From: Leifsonia poae
GTDB lineage: Bacteria; Actinomycetota; Actinomycetes; Actinomycetales; Microbacteriaceae
Assembly: GCF_020009625.1 (NCBI RefSeq)
Contig: NZ_JAIHLP010000001.1
Span: forward strand, 33,923-97,922
Length of the DNA stretch: 64,000 nucleotides
Direction: 5' to 3'
Of this stretch, positions 1 to 8,769 are shown one piece after another. The translations under genes were made by a program, and so were the position numbers. Numbering within the stretch: the stretch's first letter is position 1; each line of letters starts with the position of its first letter. The notes below the pieces were generated by a model. That model did not search any database and was not told the origin of the DNA. It worked only from the letters and a program-made list of their open reading frames with translations.

Positions 1-54
1 GCGGGAGTTGGGGCCTTTTCCGGTTTGTGGAGGGCCGACCGTGAGGAAACCGCT

Positions 55-729
55 ATGGGCCGATTGATCGTGCAGATGCAGATGAGCGTCGACGGGTATG
101 TCGAGGCGAGCGATCCGACGGTGAGCTGGCAGCTCTGGGATTGGGGTGCGGACTGGCCGTGGGATCGCCCGCTTCGTGACCGGTTCAATGCCACCTTCGA
201 GAGGGCCGATGCCATCCTGCTCAGCAGGCCGATGGTGGAGGAAGGCTATCTCGCACACTGGGCGGGCATCGCAGACGCGATGGATGCACAGAGCGATTTC
301 CGATTCGCGCACCGGATCACCGAACTCGACAAGGTTGTGCTCAGCTCACGGCCGATCGTGTCGCACTGGGAACGCACCACGGTGGTGCCCGGAGGGTTTC
401 TGGCCGGAGTGGAGTCGCTGAAAGCGGATGACCGCACGTATGTGACGTTCGGCGGTGTGGGGTTCGTCTCCGCGCTGATCGACGTCGGAGCCGTCGATGA
501 ACTGGAACTCTTCATCAATCCGGCGGCGGCAGGCGGAGGGCGATCGATCTTCCCGCCGCGCGGGATCGCTCTCGAGCTGCTCGAATCGGCGGGGTTCGCC
601 AGCGGGATCGTCGTGAATCGATATCGCTCCGCAGCCGCGCGGGCGCCTCACTCGGGCAGGGGTCGTGCGGCCGCGGCGGACCGCGCCTCCGCCAACATCC
701 GGAACTCAGTAGGGGTGAGACCCGAGTAG
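55..729 (+). CDS. Dihydrofolate reductase-family (RibD C-terminal-like) protein
   Basis: The N-terminus (MGRLIVQMQMSVDGYVE) and the later segment with TFGGVGFVSALIDVG are typical of small actinobacterial RibD-C/DHFR-like reductases, presumed NADPH-dependent, cytosolic and of unknown substrate. ATG 55 is preferred over the in-frame TTG 25 because GAGGAAA lies just upstream. The fold should finish near residue 195. The last ~30 residues are low-complexity and overlap the 3' end of the convergent AraC gene by about 80 bp, so the natural stop may be earlier or a late frameshift may exist. The family assignment is good; the exact reaction is not known. Confidence 0.75.
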   Translation: MGRLIVQMQMSVDGYVEASDPTVSWQLWDWGADWPWDRPLRDRFNATFERADAILLSRPMVEEGYLAHWAGIADAMDAQSDFRFAHRITELDKVVLSSRPIVSHWERTTVVPGGFLAGVESLKADDRTYVTFGGVGFVSALIDVGAVDELELFINPAAAGGGRSIFPPRGIALELLESAGFASGIVVNRYRSAAARAPHSGRGRAAAADRASANIRNSVGVRPE

Positions 730-1646
730 GTCTTGAAGACCCGGCAGAAATGGGTCGGGTCGTGGAAACCCCAGCGACGGGCGATGGCTGAGCTGGGGCG
801 ATCGATGAGGGACGGGTCGTGGAGGTCGCGGCAGCAGCGCTCGAGACGGCGATTGCGGATCCACGCGGCGATGGTCGTCCCCTGGGCCTGGAAGAGCCCG
901 TGAAGATGGCGCGTCGAGACGTAGTGGACGGCGGCGATGCTGTCGGGGGTGAGCTCGGTGGATCCGAGGTTCATATCGATGTAGTCGAGCACGCGCTCGA
1001 AAAGCAGACGGTTCTGCCCGCGGTCGGGTAGACGCTCGCCGATCGAGGCGGACAGGGTGGTGCTGAGAAGGTCGAGGACATTGTGCGCGAGGCGTGGCCC
1101 GAAAGGATCGCGCAGCTGCTCCAGATTGCTCGCGACCTGGGCGAGGAACGGCACGACCAGGTTGCCGACGCCCTTACGGCCCGAGACGGTGACGGCGGTG
1201 AGCTGATCGATCGTGTCGGGCGGGATGTCGACGGCTTCGCGCGGGAACATGACGACGAGAGAACGGGAATCGTCCTCGAACGCGAGTGAGAAGGTGCGCT
1301 GCGTGTCGTACACGGCGAGATCGCCCGGGCGCAGCAGCGCTTGACGGTCGTCTTGGATGAGGAGACCGGTGCCGGCGAGCTGCACGTTCACTTTCAGATA
1401 ACCGCGGGAGTGGCGGTCGATGTTCTCGGGCGCGCGCACGGCGGTGTGCCGGGAGGCGGTGACCTCTGTGAACTGCACGCAATCGGCTTCGGCGGCCCGG
1501 ATGCGGCTCCAGAAGTTCTCGGGACTGAAACTCGAGACCTGCATCGGGATGAGCGAACGGGAGATCGCTTCCTGGAATGCGGCGAACCCGCGTGTGACGG
1601 TGTTCATCGCGCTCGCCGGCTCGGCCGGCGTTCTCGACGGATGCAT
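648..1646 (-). CDS. AraC-family transcriptional regulator
   Basis: The protein is about 332 aa. It has an N-terminal sensor domain of the AraC-binding-like type (an RPGDLAVYDTQR segment) and a C-terminal pair of helix-turn-helix units ending in a PTHFCRVFKTYSGLTPTEFR segment, the AraC signature. The start at 1646 was chosen because GGGAGA precedes it at good spacing; in-frame upstream starts exist but lack this. It is divergent from the peptide ABC importer, with a 209-bp spacer that holds two direct repeats typical of AraC-family operators. It therefore probably controls the importer, itself, or both. The inducer is unknown. Confidence 0.88.
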   Translation of the reverse strand: MHPSRTPAEPASAMNTVTRGFAAFQEAISRSLIPMQVSSFSPENFWSRIRAAEADCVQFTEVTASRHTAVRAPENIDRHSRGYLKVNVQLAGTGLLIQDDRQALLRPGDLAVYDTQRTFSLAFEDDSRSLVVMFPREAVDIPPDTIDQLTAVTVSGRKGVGNLVVPFLAQVASNLEQLRDPFGPRLAHNVLDLLSTTLSASIGERLPDRGQNRLLFERVLDYIDMNLGSTELTPDSIAAVHYVSTRHLHGLFQAQGTTIAAWIRNRRLERCCRDLHDPSLIDRPSSAIARRWGFHDPTHFCRVFKTYSGLTPTEFRMLAEARSAAAARPLPE

Positions 1647-1721
1647 GGCGTCTCCCGATCCTGGTGCCTCGTCGCACCGTTGACACAGGATAGCGGGGGC
1701 GAAGAGCGGACGGGCGCGGAG

Positions 1722-1757
1722 TTGACGTTCCCAGAACGCGGATTGACATCCCCGGAA
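1722..1757. promoter_or_regulatory. Paired direct repeats, probable AraC-family operator
   Basis: TTGACGTTCCCAGAA (1722-1736) and TTGACATCCCCGGAA (1743-1757) match at 12 of 15 positions and start 21 bp apart, about two helical turns. They lie in the divergent spacer between the AraC gene and the importer operon. Same-face direct half-sites are the usual binding mode of AraC-type dimers. The second repeat contains a TTGACA that could be a -35 box, but no convincing -10 follows. The regulator that binds here is inferred from position only. Confidence 0.5.
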
Positions 1758-1855
1758 ATGATGACCCGACCCGGTTGAGTGGCGACGGAGCGACGGAGCA
1801 GAGTGTCGGCACGCCACGGGTCATCCTGGGCACCCCCGAGACAAAGGAGTTCTCC

Positions 1856-3373
1856 ATGGCATCCCTGCGCTTCCGCCGCAGCCTCGCGGCCGGGCTCGTC
1901 GCCTCAGCCGTGCTGCTCGGCGCGGCCGCCTGTTCGGCTTCGGGCGGGTCGCCGTCGAAGAGCGAACTCGTGCTCGGCGTCGTCGGCAACAACAAGGATC
2001 AGATCCAGCCGTACACGGCCACCTCGTCGGCGTCGGCAGATGCTCTGCGTCAGGAGCTCTACGACGGTTTGACCGAGTACAGCGACAAAGGCGGTGTGAC
2101 GATGCGGCTTGCGGAGTCGATGACGCCGAACGCCGCTCTCGACGTGTGGACGGTGAAGCTGCGCCCCGATGTGAAACTGCACGACGGCAGCGCATTCACC
2201 GCCGCCGACGTGATCCAGAGCATCAGCTACATGCTCGATCCGAAGAACGACTATCCCGCTTCGACGCAGATCGACTTCGTCGACCCGGCACGGATCACCA
2301 AGGTCGACGACCTCACGCTCGAATTCCACCTGAAGAAGCCGGTGGGAACATTTCCCGAGGTGTGGGCGTCGCGGGACCTGCTCATGCGCGGTCTCGACGC
2401 CAAGGGGGAGGCGGTGGGCACTGGGCCGTTCGACCTCGTCTCCTTCACCGCGGGCCAGCAGGCGCAGCTCACCCGCTTCGACGACTACTGGAGCGAGAAG
2501 CCCGGCTTCAAGAACCTGCGCCTGCAGTTCTTCCAAGACCAGCAGGCCATCACCAACGCGCTGCGCGGCGGTCAGATCGATGTGGCGTACTCGGTGCCGT
2601 TCACCGATGTGGCCTCGCTGAAGACGGCGTCGCACATCAAGACGCTCGTGAGCGAGAGCGGCGCATACATGACCCTCTCGATGCGCGTCGACACCAAACC
2701 GTTCAGCGATCCGAAGGTGCAGGAGGCGCTGAAGCTGGTGGTCGATCGAAAGCAGATCATCGACAACGCGTTCGGCGGGTTCGCCTCCATCGGAGACGAC
2801 TACCTCGGCAACAACACCGACTGCCCGGCGCCGGATGTGCCCCAGCGCACGCAGGATCTGGCGAAGGCGAAGAAGCTGCTCGCCGAAGCGGGCCAGTCGA
2901 ACCTCTCGATCGAACTCGCCACCGACGGCGCCTTCCCGGGGATGATGGAGACCGCCCAGCTCTACGCGCAGCAGGCCGCTCAGGCCGGTGTCACGGTGAC
3001 GGTCAAGAAGCTGGACACGGCGACCTTCCTCAACGGCTGGGGTGACTGGCCGTTCTACATCGGCTATTCGGGGAGCCCTTACGTCGTGACGGCGTCGACG
3101 CACTTCCTGCCAGATGGTGTCGAGAACGCGAACCACTTCAACAACCCCGCGTTCACCAAGCTCGTCGGTGAGATGATGGCGACGTCCGACCACGCGACGC
3201 AGTGCGCGCTCATCACCACGATGCAGGCGATCGACTACGCCTCGGGCGGGAACATCGTCGCGGCGTACCCGCAGAGCATCGTGGCGTACCGCGACTCCGT
3301 GCACGGACTGAAGCCGGATCTCTGGGGTCGTGCCTCCACCGACTTCGCCGGCGTCACCCTCGGCTCGAAGTAG
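1856..3373 (+). CDS. Peptide-type ABC transporter substrate-binding lipoprotein (SBP family 5)
   Basis: This 505-aa protein starts at ATG 1856 behind AAAGGAG (1843-1849). A signal peptide ends in a lipobox (LLGAAAC, about residues 20-26), so it is predicted to be a lipid-anchored extracellular binding protein. The rest matches the family 5 layout: an early YDGLTEYSD segment, a VKLRPDVKLHDGSAFTAADV segment, and GTGPFDLVSF. The family delivers oligopeptides, dipeptides or nickel-type ligands to DppBC-type permeases. Two permease genes and a double ATPase follow directly, so this is a complete import operon apart from the frameshift in the first permease. The ligand cannot be read from the sequence. 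Confidence 0.92.
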   Translation: MASLRFRRSLAAGLVASAVLLGAAACSASGGSPSKSELVLGVVGNNKDQIQPYTATSSASADALRQELYDGLTEYSDKGGVTMRLAESMTPNAALDVWTVKLRPDVKLHDGSAFTAADVIQSISYMLDPKNDYPASTQIDFVDPARITKVDDLTLEFHLKKPVGTFPEVWASRDLLMRGLDAKGEAVGTGPFDLVSFTAGQQAQLTRFDDYWSEKPGFKNLRLQFFQDQQAITNALRGGQIDVAYSVPFTDVASLKTASHIKTLVSESGAYMTLSMRVDTKPFSDPKVQEALKLVVDRKQIIDNAFGGFASIGDDYLGNNTDCPAPDVPQRTQDLAKAKKLLAEAGQSNLSIELATDGAFPGMMETAQLYAQQAAQAGVTVTVKKLDTATFLNGWGDWPFYIGYSGSPYVVTASTHFLPDGVENANHFNNPAFTKLVGEMMATSDHATQCALITTMQAIDYASGGNIVAAYPQSIVAYRDSVHGLKPDLWGRASTDFAGVTLGSK

Positions 3374-3379
3374 CCCGCC

Positions 3380-4371
3380 GTGGCCGTCGATCTGCTGAGT
3401 GCCCCCGTCGCCCCGCCGCGTGTCAGCGCGCGGCAGGCGCGGTCTGTTCTCGTGAAGGGGCTTCAGGGGCTGCTCACTCTTCTGATCGTCTCGCTGCTGA
3501 TCTTCCTCGTGACGCAAGCGATGCCGGGCGATGTTGCGCACGTGGTGCTCGGCACGAGGGCGACACCGCAGTCGCTCGCCCTGCTGCGCGACCAGCTCGG
3601 TCTGGACCGTCCGATCTGGCAGCAGTATCTGAGCTGGCTCGGCGGTATTCTGCACGGCGACTGGGGGAAGTCACTGGTGAACGGGGTGCCCGTGTCCGAT
3701 CTGCTGGGGGAGCGCATCCGCAATTCGGTGACGCTGAGCGCGGTCTCGATGCTGATCATGCTGCCGGTGTCGCTGGTGGTCGGCGTTTACGCGGCTCAGC
3801 ACCGGGACGGACTGTTCGACCGGATCTTCCTGGGCGGTTCGATCGTTGTGAACGCGACACCCGAGTTCGTGATCGGAACGGTCGTCGTCGCTCTGCTGGG
3901 CACGACCGTGTTCCATCTGCTCCCCCGGTGTCGTTCATTCCGCCCGGTGACAGCCCGCTGGCGCATCCGGATGCACTCGTGCTGCCCGTGCTGACCCTCG
4001 TCGTCACCGGGGTGATGTACCTCTCCCGGCTTGTCCGCGTGGCGTTCATCGACACGATGAACAGCGAGTACGTGCAGACGGCACGACTCAAAGGTCTCTC
4101 GACGAGGCGCATTCTCTACCGGCATGCGCTGCCGAACGCGCTGGCGCCGGTGATCCCGGCGGCGAGCCTCGTGGCCGCGTACACCGTGGGTGGCGTGGTC
4201 GTGGTCGAGTACCTGTTCGCGTATCCGGGGATCGGCGCCGCACTCGTCGAGGCCGTGAACAACCGGGACATCCCCGTCATCCAGGCGATCGTGCTGCTGA
4301 TCGCCGTGACCTACTTCGTGCTCAACCTCGTCGCGGACATTTTCACCCGCGGCGCGGCGCAGAGCCGCTGA
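3380..4371 (+). pseudogene. ABC transporter permease (DppB-like), interrupted by a one-base frameshift
   Basis: The first part, from GTG 3380, encodes a DppB-like N-terminus with a membrane helix and GLDRPIWQQYLSWL. The reading then breaks at a run of five C (3922-3926). The downstream frame continues with SFIPPGDSPLAHP, the EAA-loop region (TARLKGLSTRRILYRHALPN) and the final helices to 4371. One additional C in the run restores a single protein of about 330 aa. This is either a sequencing error or a recent loss-of-function mutation. Similar homopolymer events elsewhere in the window favour error. It follows the SBP gene by 6 bp and precedes the second permease. Confidence 0.85.
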
Positions 4372-4384
4372 GAGAGAGAACGAG

Positions 4385-5272
4385 ATGAGCAACCGACCGA
4401 TCACCGAGGCGTTCGCGCTTCCTCCGCGGGCCCGGCCGCGCGCCGTCGGTCTCCGACGCTTCTGGGCGGCGCCCCGCGTGCGCTTGGGGGTGGTGCTTCT
4501 TGTGGCGACGACGCTCTTCGCGGTCTTCGGCGGCCTGCTCGCCCCCCACGATCCGACGAAGCCGGTGGGTCTGCCGTATGCGGCACCGTCCGCAGAGGCG
4601 TGGCTCGGCACCGACCAGCTCGGTCGAGACGTGCTCTCACGAGTGTTGAGCGGCGGTATCTACATCGCCTGGATGGCGCCGACCGCGGCTGTGCTCTCCG
4701 TTGCGGTCGGCGCCGCGGTCGGATTGGCCGCCGCGTATTGGGGGCGCGGCGTCGACACGGTGCTCATGCGGGCGATGGATGTGCTTCTCGCCTTTCCCGG
4801 CATTCTGCTGACGCTGCTTTTCGTGGCTGTGCTGGGGCCGACGCCGTGGCTGCTGGTATCGCTCGTCGTGGTGGCACTGATCCCTGGGGTCGCCCGTGTC
4901 ATCCGCGGGGCCGCGTTGCCGGTCATCGGCCGGGAGTACGTGCAGTGGGCCAAGGCGGTCGGGATGCCGAGCCGTACGATCCTCGCTCGCGAGCTGCTGC
5001 CGAACGTCTCGTCGCCGCTCCTCGTCGAGCTCGGGGTGCGTCTGATGTGGGCGGTGGGCATCCTCGCCTCGATGAGCTTCATCGGATACGGAATCCAGCC
5101 CCCGGCCTCGGATTGGGGCCTCATGGTCAGCGAGAACCGCGCCGGGCTCGGCATCCAACCGCTGGCCGTACTCGCGCCCATCGTCATGATCGTGATCTAC
5201 ACCGTGTCGGGCAACCTCATCGCCGAGGGCGCCGCACGGGTGATCGCACGAACGGAAGGAACGAACCGATGA
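4385..5272 (+). CDS. ABC transporter permease (DppC-like)
   Basis: This 295-aa integral membrane protein has an N-terminal helix followed by the DppC-family segment WLGTDQLGRDVLSRVLSGG. Several hydrophobic helices follow, with the EAA-type cytoplasmic loop around YVQWAKAVGMPSRTILARE, which docks on the ATPase. It ends in ATGA, overlapping the ATPase start, so the two are translationally coupled. With the upstream frameshifted permease it would form the heterodimeric channel of the importer. The family is certain; the substrate is not known. Confidence 0.92.
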   Translation: MSNRPITEAFALPPRARPRAVGLRRFWAAPRVRLGVVLLVATTLFAVFGGLLAPHDPTKPVGLPYAAPSAEAWLGTDQLGRDVLSRVLSGGIYIAWMAPTAAVLSVAVGAAVGLAAAYWGRGVDTVLMRAMDVLLAFPGILLTLLFVAVLGPTPWLLVSLVVVALIPGVARVIRGAALPVIGREYVQWAKAVGMPSRTILARELLPNVSSPLLVELGVRLMWAVGILASMSFIGYGIQPPASDWGLMVSENRAGLGIQPLAVLAPIVMIVIYTVSGNLIAEGAARVIARTEGTNR

Positions 5273-7038
5273 CCGCCGCCCTGCAGGTCTCGCATCTGAC
5301 CATCGCGCGGGAGTCCGACGGCGCACTCATCGTCGATGATCTCTCATTCACCCTGCAACCGGGGGAGGTGATGGGCGTCGTCGGTGAATCGGGGTCGGGA
5401 AAAAGTACGGTCTCCCTCGGCCTTCTCGGCTACGCGCGCCCAGGAGCCCGGATCACCGCGGGATCGGTCGCGGTTGACGGTGTCGAGCTTCTCACCCTGA
5501 CCGGCACAGCACTCCGGGATGCACGCCGTCGGCTGGTCGCCTATGTTGCCCAGGACCCGGCCACGGCCCTCAACCCGTCGCTCTCGTTGGTCACTCAGCT
5601 CACGGAGAGTCTCGACGGGCCGCGTGAGGAGAACCTCGCTCGCGTTCGGGAGGTGCTGCAGACCGTCGGGCTCCCGAGCGACGACGCGTTCCTGCGCCGC
5701 AAGCCGCGTCAACTCTCCGGCGGGCAGCAGCAGCGCATCGCCATCGCGATGGCGGTGGTCGCGCGGCCCCGGGTGATCGTGCTCGACGAACCGACGACCG
5801 GGCTCGACGTCTCCACGCAGGCCAAGGTGCTCGCCCTGGTGAAGCGGTTGTGTGTCGACTTCAGCATCGCTGCGATCTATGTCAGTCACGACCTCGCGGT
5901 CGTCGGCGATGTGGCGGACACGGTCACGGTCATGTACGGCGGTCAGGTCGTCGAGCTGGCCTCGGCGGCGGACGCGCTGACTCGGCCGCTGCATCCGTAC
6001 TCCCGCGCGTTGCTCGACGCGGTGCCGACGGCTCGGGAGCGTCAGGTGCTCCGGCCGATCCGTGGCCGGGCACCCGGGGTGGGGGAGAGCGCCGACGGCT
6101 GTGTCTTCCGTGAGCGCTGCGATTTCGCGACCGCCGCCTGCGCCAGCCGACCCGCTCTCCGCGAGGTGCGGTCCGGCGGGCTCGTGCGATGCATCCGCGC
6201 CGAGGAGATCGAGAGGCTTCCGCACCGCCGACGGATCGTCGACCGACCGGACCGGCCTGCGGTGGTCTGCCGGCCGGCGACGCTGGAGGCCGAGGGTATC
6301 GATGCCTACTACGGCGACAGGCAGGTGCTGTTCGGCGTGTCCGTGGACGTAGAACCCGGGCGCTGTTTGGCGATCGTCGGCGAATCGGGCAGCGGGAAGA
6401 CCACGCTCTCGCGCTGCCTGATCGGTCTGCACGAACAGTACACAGGGGCGTTGCGTTTCGATGGGCAGCCCCTGCCGTTGACCGCGCGCGAGCGTTCTCA
6501 TGCCGCGCGGAAACAGCTCCAATACGTCTTCCAGAACCCGTTCGGGTCGCTCAACCCGCGCAGAACCGTTGGATCGAGCCTGTCGGCCGCGCTCGGATTG
6601 TTCGAAGATCTCGGTGCGCGCGGGACGGCCGGCCGGGTCTCCGAAGCGCTCGAGCGGGTTGAGATCCCGTCGCGTCTGGCCGGGATGTATCCGGCGGAGC
6701 TCTCCGGTGGGCAGCGGCAACGCGTGGCGATCGCCCGGGCACTGGCCTGCCGGCCATCCCTGCTGATCTGCGACGAGGTGACCAGTGCTCTGGATGTGTC
6801 GGTCCAGGCGTCGGTGATCGAACTGCTGCGCTCCCTCCTGGACGACGGCCTGGCCATGATCTTCGTCACCCATGATCTCTCCGTGGTGCGCAGCATCGCC
6901 GACAACGTCGCTGTGCTGAGCGAGGGGTTCGTGGTGGAGCGCGGGGAGACGGCGGCCGTGCTCGACGAGCCGCACCATCCGTATACGCAGGCTCTGCTGG
7001 CCGACACGCTCGAGCTGCCCGAGGCTTTCGTCGGCTGA
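5269..7038 (+). CDS. Double-ATPase subunit of peptide-type ABC importer (DppD-DppF fusion type)
   Basis: This 589-aa protein has two complete ABC ATPase domains. The first has Walker A near residue 39 (GESGSGKST), signature LSGGQQQR near 150 and Walker B VIVLDEP near 170. The second has Walker A near 370, LSGGQRQR near 477 and a LLICDEVTSALD Walker B near 497. Between them lies the cysteine-containing oligopeptide-transporter C-terminal segment (CVFRERCDFATAAC). One chain thus supplies both nucleotide-binding sites. The start at 5269 overlaps the permease stop as ATGA. Long antisense frames across it are composition shadows. Confidence 0.93.
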   Translation: MTAALQVSHLTIARESDGALIVDDLSFTLQPGEVMGVVGESGSGKSTVSLGLLGYARPGARITAGSVAVDGVELLTLTGTALRDARRRLVAYVAQDPATALNPSLSLVTQLTESLDGPREENLARVREVLQTVGLPSDDAFLRRKPRQLSGGQQQRIAIAMAVVARPRVIVLDEPTTGLDVSTQAKVLALVKRLCVDFSIAAIYVSHDLAVVGDVADTVTVMYGGQVVELASAADALTRPLHPYSRALLDAVPTARERQVLRPIRGRAPGVGESADGCVFRERCDFATAACASRPALREVRSGGLVRCIRAEEIERLPHRRRIVDRPDRPAVVCRPATLEAEGIDAYYGDRQVLFGVSVDVEPGRCLAIVGESGSGKTTLSRCLIGLHEQYTGALRFDGQPLPLTARERSHAARKQLQYVFQNPFGSLNPRRTVGSSLSAALGLFEDLGARGTAGRVSEALERVEIPSRLAGMYPAELSGGQRQRVAIARALACRPSLLICDEVTSALDVSVQASVIELLRSLLDDGLAMIFVTHDLSVVRSIADNVAVLSEGFVVERGETAAVLDEPHHPYTQALLADTLELPEAFVG

Positions 7039-7060
7039 GACGGACGTCGGCTGAGACGAC

Positions 7061-7096
7061 GAAGCGGCCCCGCGACGAGTGTCGCGGGGCGGCTTC
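7061..7096. terminator. Bidirectional hairpin between convergent genes
   Basis: A 16-bp stem with one mismatch (GAAGCGGCCCCGCGAC against its partner at 7081-7096) closes a four-base GAGT loop. It sits between the importer operon and the convergent P1 hydrolase gene. There is no U-tract on either side, so it is terminator-like by shape and position only. Confidence 0.6.
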
Positions 7097-7106
7097 GTGC
7101 GCCCGG

Positions 7107-8207
7107 TCAGGCGAAGTAGGAGAGAAGGAGGTCGTGCGGCAGACCGGGGGCCGTGAATCCGTCGACCCCGACGAAGGTGGGCGAAGCGAGCATGGCGTTC
7201 AGGATGGCCTCCTCTGTGGCCTCGATGGTGGCGTAGAAGAGCGGATCGATGTGCTCGTTGGCGAGGACCTCGATCGTGCTCGTCAGCGCCGCGCCGCGCT
7301 CGAATCCGCCGGCGAGGGTGTCGTTCGTCGCACTGAAGCAGAGCACGAGGTCGCCGCTGCCGTTCTCACCGGCCCCGCCGGTGCGGCCGATGCCCAGCGC
7401 GGCCCGCTTGGCCAGGCGGGCGCACTGCGTCGGCAGGAGCGGGGCGTCGGTCGCGACGACGACGATGATCGAGCCCTCCTCTTCGCCGATCCGGTCGAGG
7501 AAACGCTCGACCGGGGGCAGGTCGCGGTCGAAGAGCTCGCCCACGCGCACGCCGCCGATCGTCAAGCGGGAGCGCGCGCCGTGGTTGGCCTGCACGAGCA
7601 CGCCGACGGTGTATCCACCCGACTCTTCGGGGACGACACGGGATGCGGTTCCGATCCCCCCTTTGAAGCCGTGGGCCATCATCCCGGTGCCACTGCCGAC
7701 GCTGCCTTCGGCGACGGGGCCGGTCGTCGCCGCCGCGATCGCCGCGTGGACGTGCTCGGGGCGCACATGGAACCCGTTGATGTCGTTCAGAACCCCGTCC
7801 CAGGTCTCGCCGACCACGGGAAGGGAGAAGAATCCGCGATCGCCGTTGCGACGTCGTGCCTCGTCCGCGACGAGTGCGTCACGCACGACGCCGACACTGT
7901 GGGTGTTGGTGAGGCCGATGTAGCTGGTGAGGGTGCCGGACTCGCGCACCCACTCCAGCCCGGTGAGCTCCCCGTTGCCGTTGAGGCGGAACGGCGCCGC
8001 GAACAGGGGATGCGACCAGGGTTCGTCCCGCGGGATGATCACCGTCACGCCGGTGCGCACCGGTCCCGCTCCGACGTCCAGCGGCCCGTCGCCCGTGATG
8101 AGCGTGGTGTGGCCTACCCTCACGCCGGCGACATCGGTGATCGCGTTGTGGATGCCGCTCGGAAGGGAGCCGACCGGGATGCCGAGATCGCGGGCGCGGG
8201 CGGTCAT
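7107..8207 (-). CDS. P1-family peptidase / DmpA-like aminopeptidase (Ntn-hydrolase fold)
   Basis: This 366-aa protein carries the family features NDINGFHVRPEHVHAA, GSGTGMMAHGFKGGIG (about residues 171-186) and GSIIVVVATDAPLLP. In DmpA-type enzymes the precursor cleaves itself before a serine that becomes the N-terminal nucleophile. Gly245-Ser246 fits that position. The family removes N-terminal amino acids, including D- or beta-residues, from peptides and amides. The start at 8207 forms an ATGA overlap with the upstream SnoaL-like gene, so the two are co-transcribed. A role with the neighbouring peptide importer is possible, but the operons converge. Confidence 0.9.
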   Translation of the reverse strand: MTARARDLGIPVGSLPSGIHNAITDVAGVRVGHTTLITGDGPLDVGAGPVRTGVTVIIPRDEPWSHPLFAAPFRLNGNGELTGLEWVRESGTLTSYIGLTNTHSVGVVRDALVADEARRRNGDRGFFSLPVVGETWDGVLNDINGFHVRPEHVHAAIAAATTGPVAEGSVGSGTGMMAHGFKGGIGTASRVVPEESGGYTVGVLVQANHGARSRLTIGGVRVGELFDRDLPPVERFLDRIGEEEGSIIVVVATDAPLLPTQCARLAKRAALGIGRTGGAGENGSGDLVLCFSATNDTLAGGFERGAALTSTIEVLANEHIDPLFYATIEATEEAILNAMLASPTFVGVDGFTAPGLPHDLLLSYFA

Positions 8208-8593
8208 GCGCCGGCCGCTTCGGCGGCGAGCTGCGAGTCGGCGATCTGTTCGAAGCCGATGATCCGTCCGTCGGCGAGCGTCCAGAGGTGCACTGTGCGC
8301 GTGTCCAGGCAACGGCGCGTGCCGCGGTGCGTGGCCGTGTACCGGCCGATGGCGACGACAGCGTCGTCTTGCACGACGAGACGGTCGACCGAGACCGCGA
8401 ACCCGTCCCATTCGGCGGCGGTCGGCCCGAACACGCCGTCGATCACGGCCTCCGGCCCGATGTAGGTTCCCGCGGTCGGGAAGCCGGCGCATTCGGTCCA
8501 CACGATGTCGTGTGCGAAGTCGGCGACCATGCCGGGCAGGTCGCCTCGCCGTGAGGCGTCGTAGTGGGCTCGGACGATGTCGGCATTGCTCAT
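8204..8593 (-). CDS. SnoaL-like / NTF2-fold protein
   Basis: This 129-aa protein has the compact cone fold signature: an N-terminal helix (IVRAHYDASRRGDLPGMVADFA), a DIVWTE strand and a late HLWTLADGRIIGFEQ strand. NTF2-like proteins bind small hydrophobic ligands or act as isomerases or cyclases; none can be assigned here. GAGGGGA precedes ATG 8593. It is the first gene of a two-gene operon with the P1 peptidase. Confidence 0.75.
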   Translation of the reverse strand: MSNADIVRAHYDASRRGDLPGMVADFAHDIVWTECAGFPTAGTYIGPEAVIDGVFGPTAAEWDGFAVSVDRLVVQDDAVVAIGRYTATHRGTRRCLDTRTVHLWTLADGRIIGFEQIADSQLAAEAAGA

Positions 8594-8769
8594 GGGTGTC
8601 CCCTCTCGTTTCGTCTGCCAGTCTCTCCGCCCGCGCGAGCGCCGCTCAACCGGCCCGAATGCAAGCGTGCGGCCGGATCCAATGCCGCTTCGGGCATCGT
8701 CAACCCCGGCCCGCCGTGCCGCCTCTAGCCTGGCCGTGACCGGCCCTGACCAGGATGGAGACGCCGACC

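Noticed and set aside
1904..3655. A 583-codon minus-strand open frame opposite the substrate-binding protein gene
   Set aside because: It is Arg/His/Gly-rich with no domain, and the plus strand encodes a complete lipoprotein. It is a shadow caused by high GC.
5344..6978. A 544-codon minus-strand open frame opposite the double ATPase
   Set aside because: The plus strand carries both Walker A, signature and Walker B sets. The antisense frame has no coding pattern.
7134..8465. A 443-codon plus-strand frame opposite the P1 peptidase
   Set aside because: The minus strand has clear P1 motifs and an ATGA overlap. The plus frame is low-quality and crosses two genes.
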